Origin: Methanomicrobium antiquum
GTDB lineage: Archaea; Halobacteriota; Methanomicrobia; Methanomicrobiales; Methanomicrobiaceae
Reading direction: 5' to 3'
Assembly: GCF_029633915.1 (NCBI RefSeq)
Contig: NZ_CP091092.1
Span: 124,001 to 188,000, forward strand
Length of the DNA: 64,000 nucleotides
Made by a program: the position numbers and the translations under genes. The notes under the pieces were generated by a model. It worked only from the letters and a program-made list of their open reading frames with translations, made no database searches and had not been told where the DNA came from. Position 1 is the stretch's first letter. Each line of letters starts with the position of its first letter. Shown piece after piece: positions 9,427 through 18,762 of the stretch.

Positions 9427-10221
9427 ATGTTCAAACTGCGCAATGATTCAACATATCTTATGCCTGCACATTTTGGAGGCGGCAGATTTGACCCGGAAAG
9501 GGTTGTGCATCAGAGAACAACAACCCTTACACTTACCTACAAAACCGAAAAAAAACTTCTTGAACAGTATATTCCAGAGGAATTTGAGCTTCTGTCGCCA
9601 AAAGTGCAGGTTGTCTTTAGCAAATTTACAGAGATTGACTGGATGCAGGGTGGAATGTACAACCTAATTAACATTGCATCGCCTGTCCGTTTCACAGGCA
9701 AAAAAGACACTCTTGAAGGCTCATACACTCTTGTTGTATGGGAGAACAAAACAGCACCGATTCTTGGCGGACGTGAACAGACAGGCATTCCTAAAATTTA
9801 TGCCGATATTGAGGATCTCCACATACAAAAGCCCCATTATGCCACAAATGCCAGTTATGAGGGAAATACTTTTTTAAATCTTGACTTTTTAGCAGAAGAA
9901 GAGATTCAGGGCGAAAATCTGGATGCCATAAAAGAAGAATTTTCGTCACTAAACACAATAGGCTGGAGATATATCCCCAAAGTCGGAGCGCCCGGTGCAG
10001 AACTCAGTCAGTTTATCCTTTATCCGCAGGGAATGAAGGTCGAGAGTGCTATCGAAGGAAGAGGAAGCCTGAAATGGACAAGCCTGACTCCTATGCAAAA
10101 TCCTTCGCAGTACTACATCATAAACAGCATTGCGGCTCTTCCGGTTGAAAAGATAATAAATTCGGTTTTGTTTGAAGGAGATACCTTCCTGCATGCAACC
10201 GGTGCAAGAGTGATTGAGTAA
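9427..10221 (+). CDS. acetoacetate decarboxylase family protein
   Basis: A 264-residue protein with the family core [10 protein letters not shown], in which Lys123 aligns with the Schiff-base lysine of acetoacetate decarboxylase; a YTLVVWENK strand precedes it. Family members act as decarboxylases, aldolase-dehydratases or cyclases on beta-keto acids, so the substrate cannot be set from sequence. There is no clear ribosome site and a TATA-like stretch (TATATTATTTAAATTATATT) lies about 20-35 bases upstream, so the transcript may be leaderless or nearly so. It is the first gene of a cluster with an SDR and a CPBP protease. Confidence 0.8.
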   Translation: MFKLRNDSTYLMPAHFGGGRFDPERVVHQRTTTLTLTYKTEKKLLEQYIPEEFELLSPKVQVVFSKFTEIDWMQGGMYNLINIASPVRFTGKKDTLEGSYTLVVWENKTAPILGGREQTGIPKIYADIEDLHIQKPHYATNASYEGNTFLNLDFLAEEEIQGENLDAIKEEFSSLNTIGWRYIPKVGAPGAELSQFILYPQGMKVESAIEGRGSLKWTSLTPMQNPSQYYIINSIAALPVEKIINSVLFEGDTFLHATGARVIE

Positions 10222-10293
10222 AAAACCGGAAAAATCAAAATCAGACCGGAATTAAAAAAAAGAGCAATAGAAGTTAAGGAAAGAGGGTATATT

Positions 10294-11130
10294 ATGACAG
10301 ACAATGATTATTTCAAAGATAAAATCTGCATTGTAACAGGTGCAAATTCAGGAATCGGCTATGCAATATCAGCCGAAATTTTAAAAAGAGGCGGAATTGT
10401 TTATCTGGCAGGAAGAAGTCCTGAAAAAATTGCCAAAGCAAAAGATGACTTCTCAATATACGGAGATCGGGCCAGAGAGCTTATCATGGATGTTTCAGTC
10501 CAAAAAGATGTTGAAACAGGAATTTCAGGTGTTGTAAAAGAAGCCGGACGAATAGATGTTTTGTTCAACAACGCAGGTGTCGGAGGAACAATGCCGTTTG
10601 ATAAGGCAACATATGAGGACTGGAAAAAAATAATAGATGTCAACATCTGGAGTGTCATCTATGGTGTCTCAGAAGCAGTACCTTATATGCTTAAACAGGG
10701 TTCAGGTCACATTGTCAATACAGGCTCTATTGCAGGAATCGTTCCGCCTCCTTTTCAGGCATTATACTCTTTAACAAAATACGGAGTTACAGGAATGACT
10801 GAGTGCTTAAAGTATGAATATGCCGAAAAAGGCCTTTTCTTCTCCGTAATCTGCCCGGCAAATATTGCAACCGCAATATTCAACAAGGGAGTTGACGGAG
10901 TAGCCCGTGGGGAATTAAGAATACCTGATGATGCATATCCGGCAGACAAAGCGGCATCTTATATTCTTGACCGTGTTTCAGAGAAAAAGGGAATCATAAT
11001 TGTGCCGGAGGAGCCTTACACGGAAATGTGGAAAGGATATGTTTTGGGAAGCAATGAAGTTGAAGAGCATCTTTTTAAAATGGCTCATGAACGAAGAGAA
11101 GCCTTCGAAAACAAGGGTTCATATTTCTAA
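10294..11130 (+). CDS. short-chain dehydrogenase/reductase
   Basis: A 278-residue classical SDR: cofactor loop TGANSGIG (15-22), NNAG stabilising motif, catalytic serine region TGSIAG, and YxxxK as Tyr158/Lys162. It should be a cytoplasmic NAD(P)-dependent oxidoreductase. It is 72 bases after the decarboxylase-like gene and 8 bases before the CPBP gene, so the three are probably co-transcribed. A keto-acid or ketone substrate linked to the upstream enzyme is inference. Confidence 0.9.
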   Translation: MTDNDYFKDKICIVTGANSGIGYAISAEILKRGGIVYLAGRSPEKIAKAKDDFSIYGDRARELIMDVSVQKDVETGISGVVKEAGRIDVLFNNAGVGGTMPFDKATYEDWKKIIDVNIWSVIYGVSEAVPYMLKQGSGHIVNTGSIAGIVPPPFQALYSLTKYGVTGMTECLKYEYAEKGLFFSVICPANIATAIFNKGVDGVARGELRIPDDAYPADKAASYILDRVSEKKGIIIVPEEPYTEMWKGYVLGSNEVEEHLFKMAHERREAFENKGSYF

Positions 11131-11138
11131 TCAGGATT

Positions 11139-12041
11139 ATGTCAGTTTTAAAAGCAGATTCATTCAAAGATAAATATCCTTTTGAGAGCAGTGCAAAGAA
11201 AAAAATCATTCTTTTTTTAGTTTTAACTCTTATTCTAAGCACTTTTGGATGGTACTTTACTACTTTGTATACTTCTGCCGGAAATTACCAGAATGCATAC
11301 TTTTTCACAATATTTACAATGTGGTGTCCCGGCATCTCTGCAATTGCAACGCGTCTTATTTTTCAGCGTGATCTGAAAGGTTTTGGATTTTGCACTGGAA
11401 AACCTGTCTGGCTGGTTTTATCAGTTGTACTTCCAATAGGTGCAGGACTTTTAATGTTTGGCTCTGCATGGATTTTTTCTGTTGCAGAGTTTAACTATGA
11501 TAATTTTGTAATTATCTTTAGCACAGGGTTTTTTCCGGTTTTTTTCACTGCAGTTTTATTCAATCTCTTTGCGGCCGCAGGAGAGGAGATTGGATGGAGA
11601 GGTCTTCTTGTTCCTGAAATGGCCAAATGCACAGGGTTTACTAAACTTGCACTGATATCCGGCGCAATATGGACTGTCTGGCATTTCCCGCTCATATTTT
11701 TTTCAACATACAATGGTGCAGGGCCTTTATGGTATTCAGTTATGGTTTTTGTTCCCTCTGTTATGGGTGCCGGGCTGATTCTTGCGTGGCTCAGACTGAA
11801 GTCAGGCAGTATTTTCACTGCAATTTTATTCCATGGGTTATGGAATTATTTCATTCAGATTTTCTATCCTGCATTAACAATTCCTACACAGACCTCTGAG
11901 ATGATGCTTGGAGAGTTTGGCTGGGCCTGTGCAGTAATCTACATTATAATTGCGGTCATATTCTGGCATTTCAGAGGGCTTTTGCCAAAATCAGAATCAA
12001 ATTATTTTGGCACTGCCGGATTCATCCGGCACAATGAATGA
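11139..12041 (+). CDS. CPBP family intramembrane metalloprotease (CAAX protease-like)
   Basis: A 300-residue multi-pass membrane protein. The CPBP/Abi motifs are present: GEEIGWRG (Glu149, Glu150, Arg154 of the EExxxR motif), a VWHFP segment and LFHGLWN. These residues form the intramembrane glutamate/histidine metal site of Rce1-type proteases. Start is 8 bases after the SDR stop. CPBP proteins take part in prenyl-protein processing, bacteriocin self-immunity or membrane signalling; the target here is unknown. Confidence 0.88.
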   Translation: MSVLKADSFKDKYPFESSAKKKIILFLVLTLILSTFGWYFTTLYTSAGNYQNAYFFTIFTMWCPGISAIATRLIFQRDLKGFGFCTGKPVWLVLSVVLPIGAGLLMFGSAWIFSVAEFNYDNFVIIFSTGFFPVFFTAVLFNLFAAAGEEIGWRGLLVPEMAKCTGFTKLALISGAIWTVWHFPLIFFSTYNGAGPLWYSVMVFVPSVMGAGLILAWLRLKSGSIFTAILFHGLWNYFIQIFYPALTIPTQTSEMMLGEFGWACAVIYIIIAVIFWHFRGLLPKSESNYFGTAGFIRHNE

Positions 12042-12092
12042 GATTTAAGATAGCAGAAACTGTATGAATACCAAAACAGGTTTTAAAAAAAA

Positions 12093-13457
12093 TTAATTTT
12101 TGAAACTGTGAATCGGTGCAGGAATTCTTCCGCCGCGGTTTATGAAGTCAGAACAGTCAAATCTGTTTACACTCTGTATTGGTGCATGCCCCCACAGACC
12201 TCCGAATTCAACAGTATCTCCAACGTCTTTCCCGATAACCGGAATAAGTCTGACTGCAGTTGTCTTTTGATTTATCATCCCGATTGCAGCCTCATCTGCA
12301 ATTATGCCTGATATTGTCGATGCCGAAGTACTTCCGGGAATTGCAATCATGTCAAGACCTACCGAGCATACACATGTCATGGCCTCCATTTTTTCAAGTG
12401 TTAATGCTCCTCTGTTTACAGCGTCAATCATTCCCTGATCCTCGCTAACCGGAATAAAAGCACCAGAAAGTCCGCCGACAAAAGAGCTTGCCATAACTCC
12501 GCCTTTTTTCACCTGATCGTTTAAAAGTGCGAGTGCGGCGGTTGTTCCAGGAGCGCCGACTGATTCAAGGCCCATCTCCTCTAAGATTTCTGCAACACTG
12601 TCACCAACCGCAGGTGTCGGCGCAAGGGAGAGATCGACAATTCCAAAAGGAACATTTAACCTTTCAGATGCCTCCTGTGCTACAAGCTGGCCGACACGGG
12701 TTACCTTAAACGCCGTTTTCTTGACAGTTTCACACAAAACCTCAAAGTTTTCTCCACGGACTTTTTCAAGTGCACGCTTTACAACACCAGGGCCTGATAC
12801 ACCTACGTTTATTACAGCGTCTCCTTCTGTAACGCCGTGAAATGCTCCTGCCATGAACGGATTATCGTCAGGAGCGTTACAGAACACAACCAGTTTTGCA
12901 CACCCGAATGAATAAGTATCCTTTGTAGCCTCAGCAGTCTCTTTAATTATCTCTCCCATCAGCTTTACGGCATCCATATTGATTCCTGTTTTTGTTGAGC
13001 CGATGTTTACCGAACTGCAGACCCTCTCTGTGGATGATAGCGCCTTTGGAATTGAGCGTATCAGGTTTTCATCAGAGAGTGTCATTCCTTTGGAGACAAG
13101 CGCCGAGTAGCCTCCGAGAAAGTTAACTCCGGTGTCTGCCGCCGCTTTATCAAGCGTTTTTGCAATTTCTACAAAATCATCCGGTGTTTTGCAGGCACCT
13201 GCTCCTATAAGGGAGACGGGGGTTACAGAAATTCTTTTGTTGACAATCGGAATTCCGTATTCGCGTTCAATTTCCCTTCCTGTTGAGACAAGGTTTTTTG
13301 CTTTGCCTTTAATTTTGTTGTAAATATTTTTGTTTAGGGTGTCGGGGTCAGAGTCGATGCAGTCAAGAAGGCTGATTCCCATCGTAATTGTCCTTACGTC
13401 AAGCTTCTCCTGCTCAATCATCTTGTTTGTCTCATAGACCTCGAAAATATTGACCAT
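12093..13457 (-). CDS. UPF0210 (DUF711/PFL-like) protein
   Basis: A 454-residue protein of the widespread UPF0210 family, recognised by [14 protein letters not shown] at the N terminus and long glycine-rich segments ([40 protein letters not shown]). It has a PFL-like alpha/beta barrel in known relatives, but no glycyl-radical motif of true pyruvate-formate lyase is seen, and the function of the family is unsettled. It lies 50 bases downstream of the ACT-domain gene, and this gene pair is conserved in many anaerobes. Operon with the ACT gene. Confidence 0.88.
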   Translation of the reverse strand: MVNIFEVYETNKMIEQEKLDVRTITMGISLLDCIDSDPDTLNKNIYNKIKGKAKNLVSTGREIEREYGIPIVNKRISVTPVSLIGAGACKTPDDFVEIAKTLDKAAADTGVNFLGGYSALVSKGMTLSDENLIRSIPKALSSTERVCSSVNIGSTKTGINMDAVKLMGEIIKETAEATKDTYSFGCAKLVVFCNAPDDNPFMAGAFHGVTEGDAVINVGVSGPGVVKRALEKVRGENFEVLCETVKKTAFKVTRVGQLVAQEASERLNVPFGIVDLSLAPTPAVGDSVAEILEEMGLESVGAPGTTAALALLNDQVKKGGVMASSFVGGLSGAFIPVSEDQGMIDAVNRGALTLEKMEAMTCVCSVGLDMIAIPGSTSASTISGIIADEAAIGMINQKTTAVRLIPVIGKDVGDTVEFGGLWGHAPIQSVNRFDCSDFINRGGRIPAPIHSFKN

Positions 13458-13507
13458 TTAAAATCCCCTGTTATAATTTCCTGTTAATTTTGGTTAATTT
13501 CAGATAT

Positions 13508-13780
13508 TCAGATGCGGTGCATTTTTGTGAAGATATCTTCGTGCTGGCATCTGATTTTAACACCGATCATATCGCCGATTTTTTCCAGTTCTGATGACAT
13601 CTCATCAAATGACTTTGTGGATTTTTCAGCGTCTGCTATCATCATCATGTTAAAATACCCCTGAACAATCGTCTGTGAGATATCTTCGATATTTATCTGG
13701 TTTTCTGCTAAATATGTGCAGACTTTTGCGATTATTCCAACCGCATCTTTTCCGACAACGGTAATTATGGTCTTTTTCAT
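13508..13780 (-). CDS. ACT domain protein, UPF0237 family
   Basis: A 90-residue single ACT domain, starting MKKTIITVVGKDAVGIIAKV, the usual small-ligand (often amino-acid) binding fold, then NIEDISQTIVQGYFNMMM. Upstream partner of the UPF0210 gene and presumably its regulatory or ligand-sensing partner. Matches the usual family length. Confidence 0.9.
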   Translation of the reverse strand: MKKTIITVVGKDAVGIIAKVCTYLAENQINIEDISQTIVQGYFNMMMIADAEKSTKSFDEMSSELEKIGDMIGVKIRCQHEDIFTKMHRI

Positions 13781-13954
13781 GCTTTGTCAGTATCCTGTAT
13801 TATGGTGGTTTATCTATTTGTTTTCATAAGTCATTAATACGAGTCTCAAAGCAGTTTGTAAAAAAATTTCAATGTTATGAGTTGTCTTTACTGCAAAAGC
13901 TTTTTTCATGAATTGATTTATTTTAACGACAGGCTAAATGATAAAGGAGCATAT

Positions 13955-14629
13955 ATGAAACGGGATGAATCAGGAAATCACAATTCGAAAACGAGCACAT
14001 CTACACCAGATGGCGATAATAAAAAGCCGTTACTAACCGATCCTCCCTTTTACCTGCCTGAATTTGAAAAGTCGCACAGGTTTATTATTGATGAGTATGA
14101 GGTTGAAAAAAAAGACATTGCAATCTTTCTGCCATGTGCTGTAAAAAAACCATACAGCCAGAGTCCGAGTCATAAGTTAATCCGGATGATAATATCGCAG
14201 GTTCTGCCGCCTGAAATGTATCACATTGTTGTCTTTGGAACATGCGGAGTAATACCCGGCGAGCTTGAGGAGATGTATCCTTATGCCCACTACAAATACA
14301 TGCTTGGAAAAGTCAATGATCAAAAAATAAGGGATGATTTTTTAAGAATCGAGACCGACAGGGTTGCCGCATACCTTGAAAAAACAAAAGATGTCTACAA
14401 ATACCGTGTTGCCTACTGTCTCGGGCTTTTTAGAGAGTCAATGATAAGAGGCGCTGAAAAGTCGGGTGTTCCAATTGACCTGATTCTTCCCTCTGTTGAA
14501 AAAATTCAGAGGGTTATTGAAGAAGAGGACTGCACATTCCAGGAGGGCAGTCTTTCAATGGATGATTATCTTGGTGAATTCTGCGATGAGTTGCAAAAAT
14601 TCAGAAACTCAAAAAAAAGTAACCCTTGA
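13955..14629 (+). CDS. DUF5591 protein, archaeosine-synthase-related
   Basis: 224 residues from the ATG at 13955, which has an AAAGGAG ribosome site 7 bases upstream; the earlier in-frame ATG at 13877 lacks one. The conserved segment IAIFLPCAVKKPYSQSPSHK is the DUF5591 hallmark found in the C-terminal part of archaeosine synthase ArcS, and VVFGTCGVIPGELEEMYP follows. The TGT-like catalytic half and the PUA domain of full ArcS are absent, so this is a stand-alone DUF5591 protein. A role in archaeosine tRNA modification is likely but inferred. About 50 residues at the N terminus are polar and low-complexity. Confidence 0.75.
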   Translation: MKRDESGNHNSKTSTSTPDGDNKKPLLTDPPFYLPEFEKSHRFIIDEYEVEKKDIAIFLPCAVKKPYSQSPSHKLIRMIISQVLPPEMYHIVVFGTCGVIPGELEEMYPYAHYKYMLGKVNDQKIRDDFLRIETDRVAAYLEKTKDVYKYRVAYCLGLFRESMIRGAEKSGVPIDLILPSVEKIQRVIEEEDCTFQEGSLSMDDYLGEFCDELQKFRNSKKSNP

Positions 14630-14713
14630 AATTACAAATATCAGGTAATATGAAGATCAGGTAATATGAAGCGATAGAGAGTGATATAATGTTAAAGTCC
14701 GGCTATAACAAAA

Positions 14714-15514
14714 CTAAGGTCTGTCCAGACTTCCGCTTCTGAATCCTTCAACATCAAGGCAGATGTAGGAAAAGCCCAGCTTTTTAAATTCTCCTGCTAT
14801 TAATTCCCTGTTTTTAAGTATTTTTTCAAAGTCATCAATAGAAGTTTCAATTCTTGCAATATCGCCATGAGCTCTTACTCTTACAGTTGAAAGACAGAGG
14901 CTGAAGAGTACTTCTTCAGCAGATTCTATAATTTTAAGTTTTTCAGCCGTAATCAAATCGCCGTAGGGAATCCTTGATGCAAGGCAGGCTGATGAAGGCT
15001 TATCTGCAAAGGAAAATCCAAGTGAGCGTGATATTTCCCTGATGTCTTTTTTTGTGATATCAGCGTCCACAAAGGGATGCCAGACACCTTCTTCTTCACA
15101 TGCCGGGATTCCGGGGCGAAATTCTGAAATATCAGATGCATTAAGCCCGTCGGCAATGTCAGAAATCCCGTTTTGTTCTGCTGTACCTTTAATTATTTTC
15201 ATCATCTCTTTTTTACATAAGTAACAGCGTTTTTTTTGGTTCTTTGAAAATCCATCTATAAAGAGAGGATCAAAATCAACGACAATAAGCAAAATTCCTA
15301 TCTCTTCTGCTGTTTTTATTGCAGATTCATATTCTCTTTCTGGAACAAGCGGGCTATTTAGAAATATTCCGACTGCATCAGTCCCCGGAAGTGATGCGGC
15401 GATTGCAGATAAAAGTGCACTGTCAGCACCGCCTGAGTATGCAACGGCGATTTTTTCCTTTGAGCTTAGAATTTTCTTTAAAAATTCGTATTTTTCCTTT
15501 GCTGTTGAATTCAT
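14714..15514 (-). CDS. larE: ATP-dependent sacrificial sulfur transferase LarE
   Basis: A 266-residue PP-loop enzyme. SGGADS at 27-32 is the pyrophosphatase loop; RCYLCK, DGLNASD and RPG motifs follow. SSACLASR holds Cys177, matching the sacrificial cysteine (Cys176 in Lactiplantibacillus LarE) that supplies sulfur to the nickel-pincer nucleotide cofactor. No larA, larB or larC lies in the window, so the client enzyme is elsewhere. A two-ferredoxin-cluster gene sits just upstream on the same strand, 27 bases away. Confidence 0.9.
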   Translation of the reverse strand: MNSTAKEKYEFLKKILSSKEKIAVAYSGGADSALLSAIAASLPGTDAVGIFLNSPLVPEREYESAIKTAEEIGILLIVVDFDPLFIDGFSKNQKKRCYLCKKEMMKIIKGTAEQNGISDIADGLNASDISEFRPGIPACEEEGVWHPFVDADITKKDIREISRSLGFSFADKPSSACLASRIPYGDLITAEKLKIIESAEEVLFSLCLSTVRVRAHGDIARIETSIDDFEKILKNRELIAGEFKKLGFSYICLDVEGFRSGSLDRP

Positions 15515-15541
15515 TTTTAAACTTTAAGACTGCCTATTGGT

Positions 15542-16429
15542 TTAATCCCTGATACTTCCGTTGATATTTATTGTAATATCCTCTATTGGAATCGTTTTTC
15601 CTGCCTTTTTAAGAGCCCTGTCGATTATTATCCGGATGCCGTTGCAACAGGGAACTTCCATGTGAAGAGCTGTTATTGATTTTATCTCATGAGTTGAGAA
15701 TATTTCTGCAAGTTTTTCAATGTATCCTTCAATATCTGAGTCCAGTTTCGGGCAGAATATTATCAGAATTTTTCCCTTTAAAAACTGAGGGTGGAAACTG
15801 CCGTATGCAAAAGATACACAGTCGGCGGCTATTAAAAGATCGGCGGAATCGAAGAATGTTGATGACGGATTTAAAAGCTTCAGTTGTATCGGCCACTGGC
15901 GAAGTTCTGATTCAGCAAAATTTATTTTTTCCTGTGAAGTTTTTTTAACAGAACTGACAGCTCCATTTCTTTTCAGTGTTCTTTCAAAAGAGCCCGGACA
16001 TGAACTGTTTTGGATATTTTGATCTTTTGAAAAACTCTCTGCTGTAGGTTTATCGAAGTCGCTTATTCCGGTGTTTTCATGCTCAGGTATTTGGATTTTG
16101 TTCTGATTTAGATATTCAACTGCTGTATTGTAGTAATCCTTCTCGCCGTGAGAGGCGAGGTGTTCGAGATGAGCCTTAATAACTGCCTGACCCTGACGTG
16201 CGATATTTTCCATAACAACTTTTTCATTATAGGGCTCTCCTTCACGCTCAATTACTGTGATTGCACCCTGTGGGCAGGTTCCAATGCATGCCCCAAGTCC
16301 GTCACAGAAGAGATCACTTACAAGCCTTGCTTTTCCCTCTATGAGCTGTAATGCACCTTCAGGACAGTCAGGTATGCATTCCCCGCATCCGTTGCATTTC
16401 TTCTCATCAATTTTGATTATCTTTCGCAT
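15542..16429 (-). CDS. 2x[4Fe-4S] ferredoxin-domain protein
   Basis: About 295 residues from the ATG pair near 16429, which follows an AGGCGG-like site; an upstream ATG at 16492 is less likely. Two CxxCxxCxxxCP-type cluster motifs lie at the N terminus (KKCNGCGECIPDCPEGAL and FCDGLGACIGTCPQGAI; the second has a four-residue first gap). After a variable linker comes a conserved C-terminal domain with LLIAADCVSFAYGSFH, IIFCPKLD and VPCCNG, adding cysteines that could bind another centre. It is a known but uncharacterised anaerobe protein type. Cytoplasmic electron transfer is inferred. Confidence 0.8.
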   Translation of the reverse strand: MRKIIKIDEKKCNGCGECIPDCPEGALQLIEGKARLVSDLFCDGLGACIGTCPQGAITVIEREGEPYNEKVVMENIARQGQAVIKAHLEHLASHGEKDYYNTAVEYLNQNKIQIPEHENTGISDFDKPTAESFSKDQNIQNSSCPGSFERTLKRNGAVSSVKKTSQEKINFAESELRQWPIQLKLLNPSSTFFDSADLLIAADCVSFAYGSFHPQFLKGKILIIFCPKLDSDIEGYIEKLAEIFSTHEIKSITALHMEVPCCNGIRIIIDRALKKAGKTIPIEDITININGSIRD

Positions 16430-16648
16430 CATCTCTGTTACCGCCTTTGAATTTATTCCTTTTAGTATTCCACTATTTCCCGTCTTTCGCAAGACAGATA
16501 TGATGCCCTTATTCGCAATATCTTTTTTGCATCTTTTTATTTCAGGTCTTAGGTTTAATTACAAAACCCGGAGGAAAAATGTTTGAGAAAAGATATTTTA
16601 TCAGAAGTTATTTTTTTGTATAAATAGTAAAACTGGACAAGGAAAAAA

Positions 16649-17833
16649 ATGGATCAGAATAAGCGTATGATATACATGGATAATGCCGCAACAACACCTT
16701 TAAGATTCGAGGCTTTTGAAGCAATGCTGCCTTTTTTAAAAGAGAACTTTGGAAATCCGTCTTCTCTTTATGATCTTGCAAAGGTGTCACGCGAAGCGGT
16801 TTTAAAAGCCCGCATTCAGGTTGCAGAGGCAATTGGTGCACAGCCAAAGGAGATATATTTCACATCCGGCGGAACTGAGTCTGACAACTGGGCGATTAAG
16901 GGTGTTTCTTTTGCAAACCGCGATAAGGGTATGCACATCATAACAAGTTCAATTGAGCACCATGCCGTGTCACACACATGCCGCTGGCTTGAAAAGCAGG
17001 GGTTTTCTGTCACATATCTTCCTGTTGACAAATACGGACTTGTAAACCCAAAAGATGTCAAAGATGCAATTCGTGATGATACTATTTTAATCACGATAAT
17101 GTTTGCAAACAACGAAATCGGAACTATCGAGCCGGTTGCAGAGATTGGTAAAATTGCTCGCGAAAACGGGGTTTTGTTTCACACCGATGCTGTACAGGCA
17201 GTAGGTCATGTACCGATTGATGTTTTGGCGATGAACATCGATATGCTCTCAATGTCAGGACATAAATTCGGAGGGCCAAAAGGAACTGGAGCGCTTTACA
17301 TCGGAAAAAGAGTGAAGACTGATGCTTTAATGCACGGCGGCGATCAGGAGAGAAAGAGGCGTGCCGGAACTGAGAATGTGCCGGGAATTGTTGGTCTTGG
17401 ACTTGCACTGGAACTGTCTGTTTCTGAGATGGAAGAGACAAATAAACGCCTGATAAAACTTAGGGACAGGCTAATTGACGGCCTTTTAAAGATTCCGTAC
17501 TCGCATCTCAACGGTCATCCGAAAATGCGTCTTTCAAACAATGTCAATATAGTCTTTGAATTTATTGAAGGAGAATCGATTCTTTTAATGCTTAACAGGA
17601 GGGGAATCTGTGCATCAACCGGAAGTGCGTGCAACTCATCATCCCTTGAGCCTTCGCATGTCCTTACTGCCTGTGGTCTTTCGCAGGAGATTGTGCATGG
17701 ATCACTTAGGCTTACAATCGGTGATATGACAGGGGATGATGATGTATCATATGTTTTGAAAACAGTTCCTGAGGTTGTACAAAAGCTTAGAAATATGTCG
17801 CCTTTAACACCTGATGAACTTCGGACTGAATAA
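16649..17833 (+). CDS. nifS: cysteine desulfurase NifS/IscS
   Basis: A 394-residue PLP enzyme. Signature parts: YMDNAATTP near the N terminus, SGGTESDN, SIEHHAV, and SGHKFGGPKG with the PLP lysine at Lys206. The active-site cysteine is Cys328 in STGSACNSSSLEPSHVL, the short-loop class I type. It takes sulfur from cysteine for Fe-S cluster assembly. A scaffold gene follows 109 bases downstream, so the pair forms a minimal NIF/ISC system. Confidence 0.95.
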   Translation: MDQNKRMIYMDNAATTPLRFEAFEAMLPFLKENFGNPSSLYDLAKVSREAVLKARIQVAEAIGAQPKEIYFTSGGTESDNWAIKGVSFANRDKGMHIITSSIEHHAVSHTCRWLEKQGFSVTYLPVDKYGLVNPKDVKDAIRDDTILITIMFANNEIGTIEPVAEIGKIARENGVLFHTDAVQAVGHVPIDVLAMNIDMLSMSGHKFGGPKGTGALYIGKRVKTDALMHGGDQERKRRAGTENVPGIVGLGLALELSVSEMEETNKRLIKLRDRLIDGLLKIPYSHLNGHPKMRLSNNVNIVFEFIEGESILLMLNRRGICASTGSACNSSSLEPSHVLTACGLSQEIVHGSLRLTIGDMTGDDDVSYVLKTVPEVVQKLRNMSPLTPDELRTE

Positions 17834-17942
17834 AAAAAGCAATCCGGTTTTTCGGCAGAAATCCTGACCGGGGCAGTATTAAAGGCAGTATTAAATAAAC
17901 AAAAATCAAGAGGAAAATAAATATTTAGGAGATGTGATTTTT

Positions 17943-18356
17943 ATGGATTACAGCGAAAAAGTAATGGATCATTTTGAAAACCCAAGAAATCAGGGAAAAA
18001 TAGAGGATGCTGACGGGATTGGAGAGGAAGGGAATCCAACCTGTGGCGATATAATGAAGATTTACATCAAAGTTTCTGACAACATTATTGAAGATGTGAA
18101 ATTTCAGACCTTTGGATGCGGGGCGGCAGTAGCATCGTCAAGCATGGCAACCGAACTTATCAAAGGAAAGACTCTTGAAGAAGCATGGGAGCTTTCAAAC
18201 AAGGCTGTGGTCGAGGCGTTAGAAGGGCTTCCGCCGCAGAAGGTGCACTGTTCTGTCCTTGCAGAGGATGCAATCCACAAGGCAATAAACGACTACCGGA
18301 TAAAGCAGGGCCTTTCTCCATGGGAGGAAAAGGAAGGAAAAGAGCATCACCACTGA
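17943..18356 (+). CDS. nifU: Fe-S cluster scaffold NifU/IscU
   Basis: 137 residues from the ATG at 17943; AGGAG ends 11 bases upstream, while an in-frame GTG at 17934 sits too close to it. The three cluster-ligand cysteines are Cys34 (PTCGD), Cys59 (FGCGAA) and Cys103 (VHCSVLAEDA), and Asp36 is the usual cluster-release residue. The C terminus ends in a short His tail. It works with the upstream cysteine desulfurase. Confidence 0.93.
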   Translation: MDYSEKVMDHFENPRNQGKIEDADGIGEEGNPTCGDIMKIYIKVSDNIIEDVKFQTFGCGAAVASSSMATELIKGKTLEEAWELSNKAVVEALEGLPPQKVHCSVLAEDAIHKAINDYRIKQGLSPWEEKEGKEHHH

Positions 18357-18366
18357 AAAATATTAA

Positions 18367-18726
18367 TTATCAAAGAATCGTCTTAATAAATTTAATATAT
18401 TAATATCATCTTTTTTTTTCAAATTTCTGTCTGAAGAGATTCTGATAACATTAATTGACTTTAAAACTGCTCTTGTTAAACTTGGGGAAAGGTTTGGTTT
18501 TAAAAGATTAATATCTGATAGTGGAAGCATCTTAAACGGAGTTTTGATAAACGAAGGCATCCCGTCAAAGTTAAGCCTTCTGATATATCCTGAAATTGCC
18601 GGAGAAAATTATAGAAAACTCTTTGAAAATGTGACAGTTTCTATGGAGTTTGAGCTTTTAAAGACTGAGTGCAAAGAAAACGGGATTATTCACTGCCTTT
18701 ATTCAGTACAAAAGCAGAAAAATTAA
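18367..18726 (+). pseudogene. 5'-truncated RibD C-terminal/DHFR-like reductase relic
   Basis: The frame is open from just after a TAA at 18364 to the stop at 18726, but has no ATG, GTG or TTG until a TTG at 18544. The translated region reads like the last part of the RibD-type diaminopyrimidine reductase: LGERFGFKRLISDSGS, then ILNGVLINEG and LSLLIYPEIAG. The family is about 220 residues and the nucleotide-binding first half is missing. It is therefore most likely a decayed remnant, sitting between nifU and the ABC transporter. A functional copy must be elsewhere if the pathway is intact. Confidence 0.65.
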
Positions 18727-18762
18727 TTTTTACGGCTATCTTATAAGGGTATTAAAGAAATT

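Noticed and set aside
12093-13457. UPF0210 protein as a true pyruvate formate-lyase
   Set aside because: No glycyl-radical motif and no activating enzyme; only the fold family is PFL-like.
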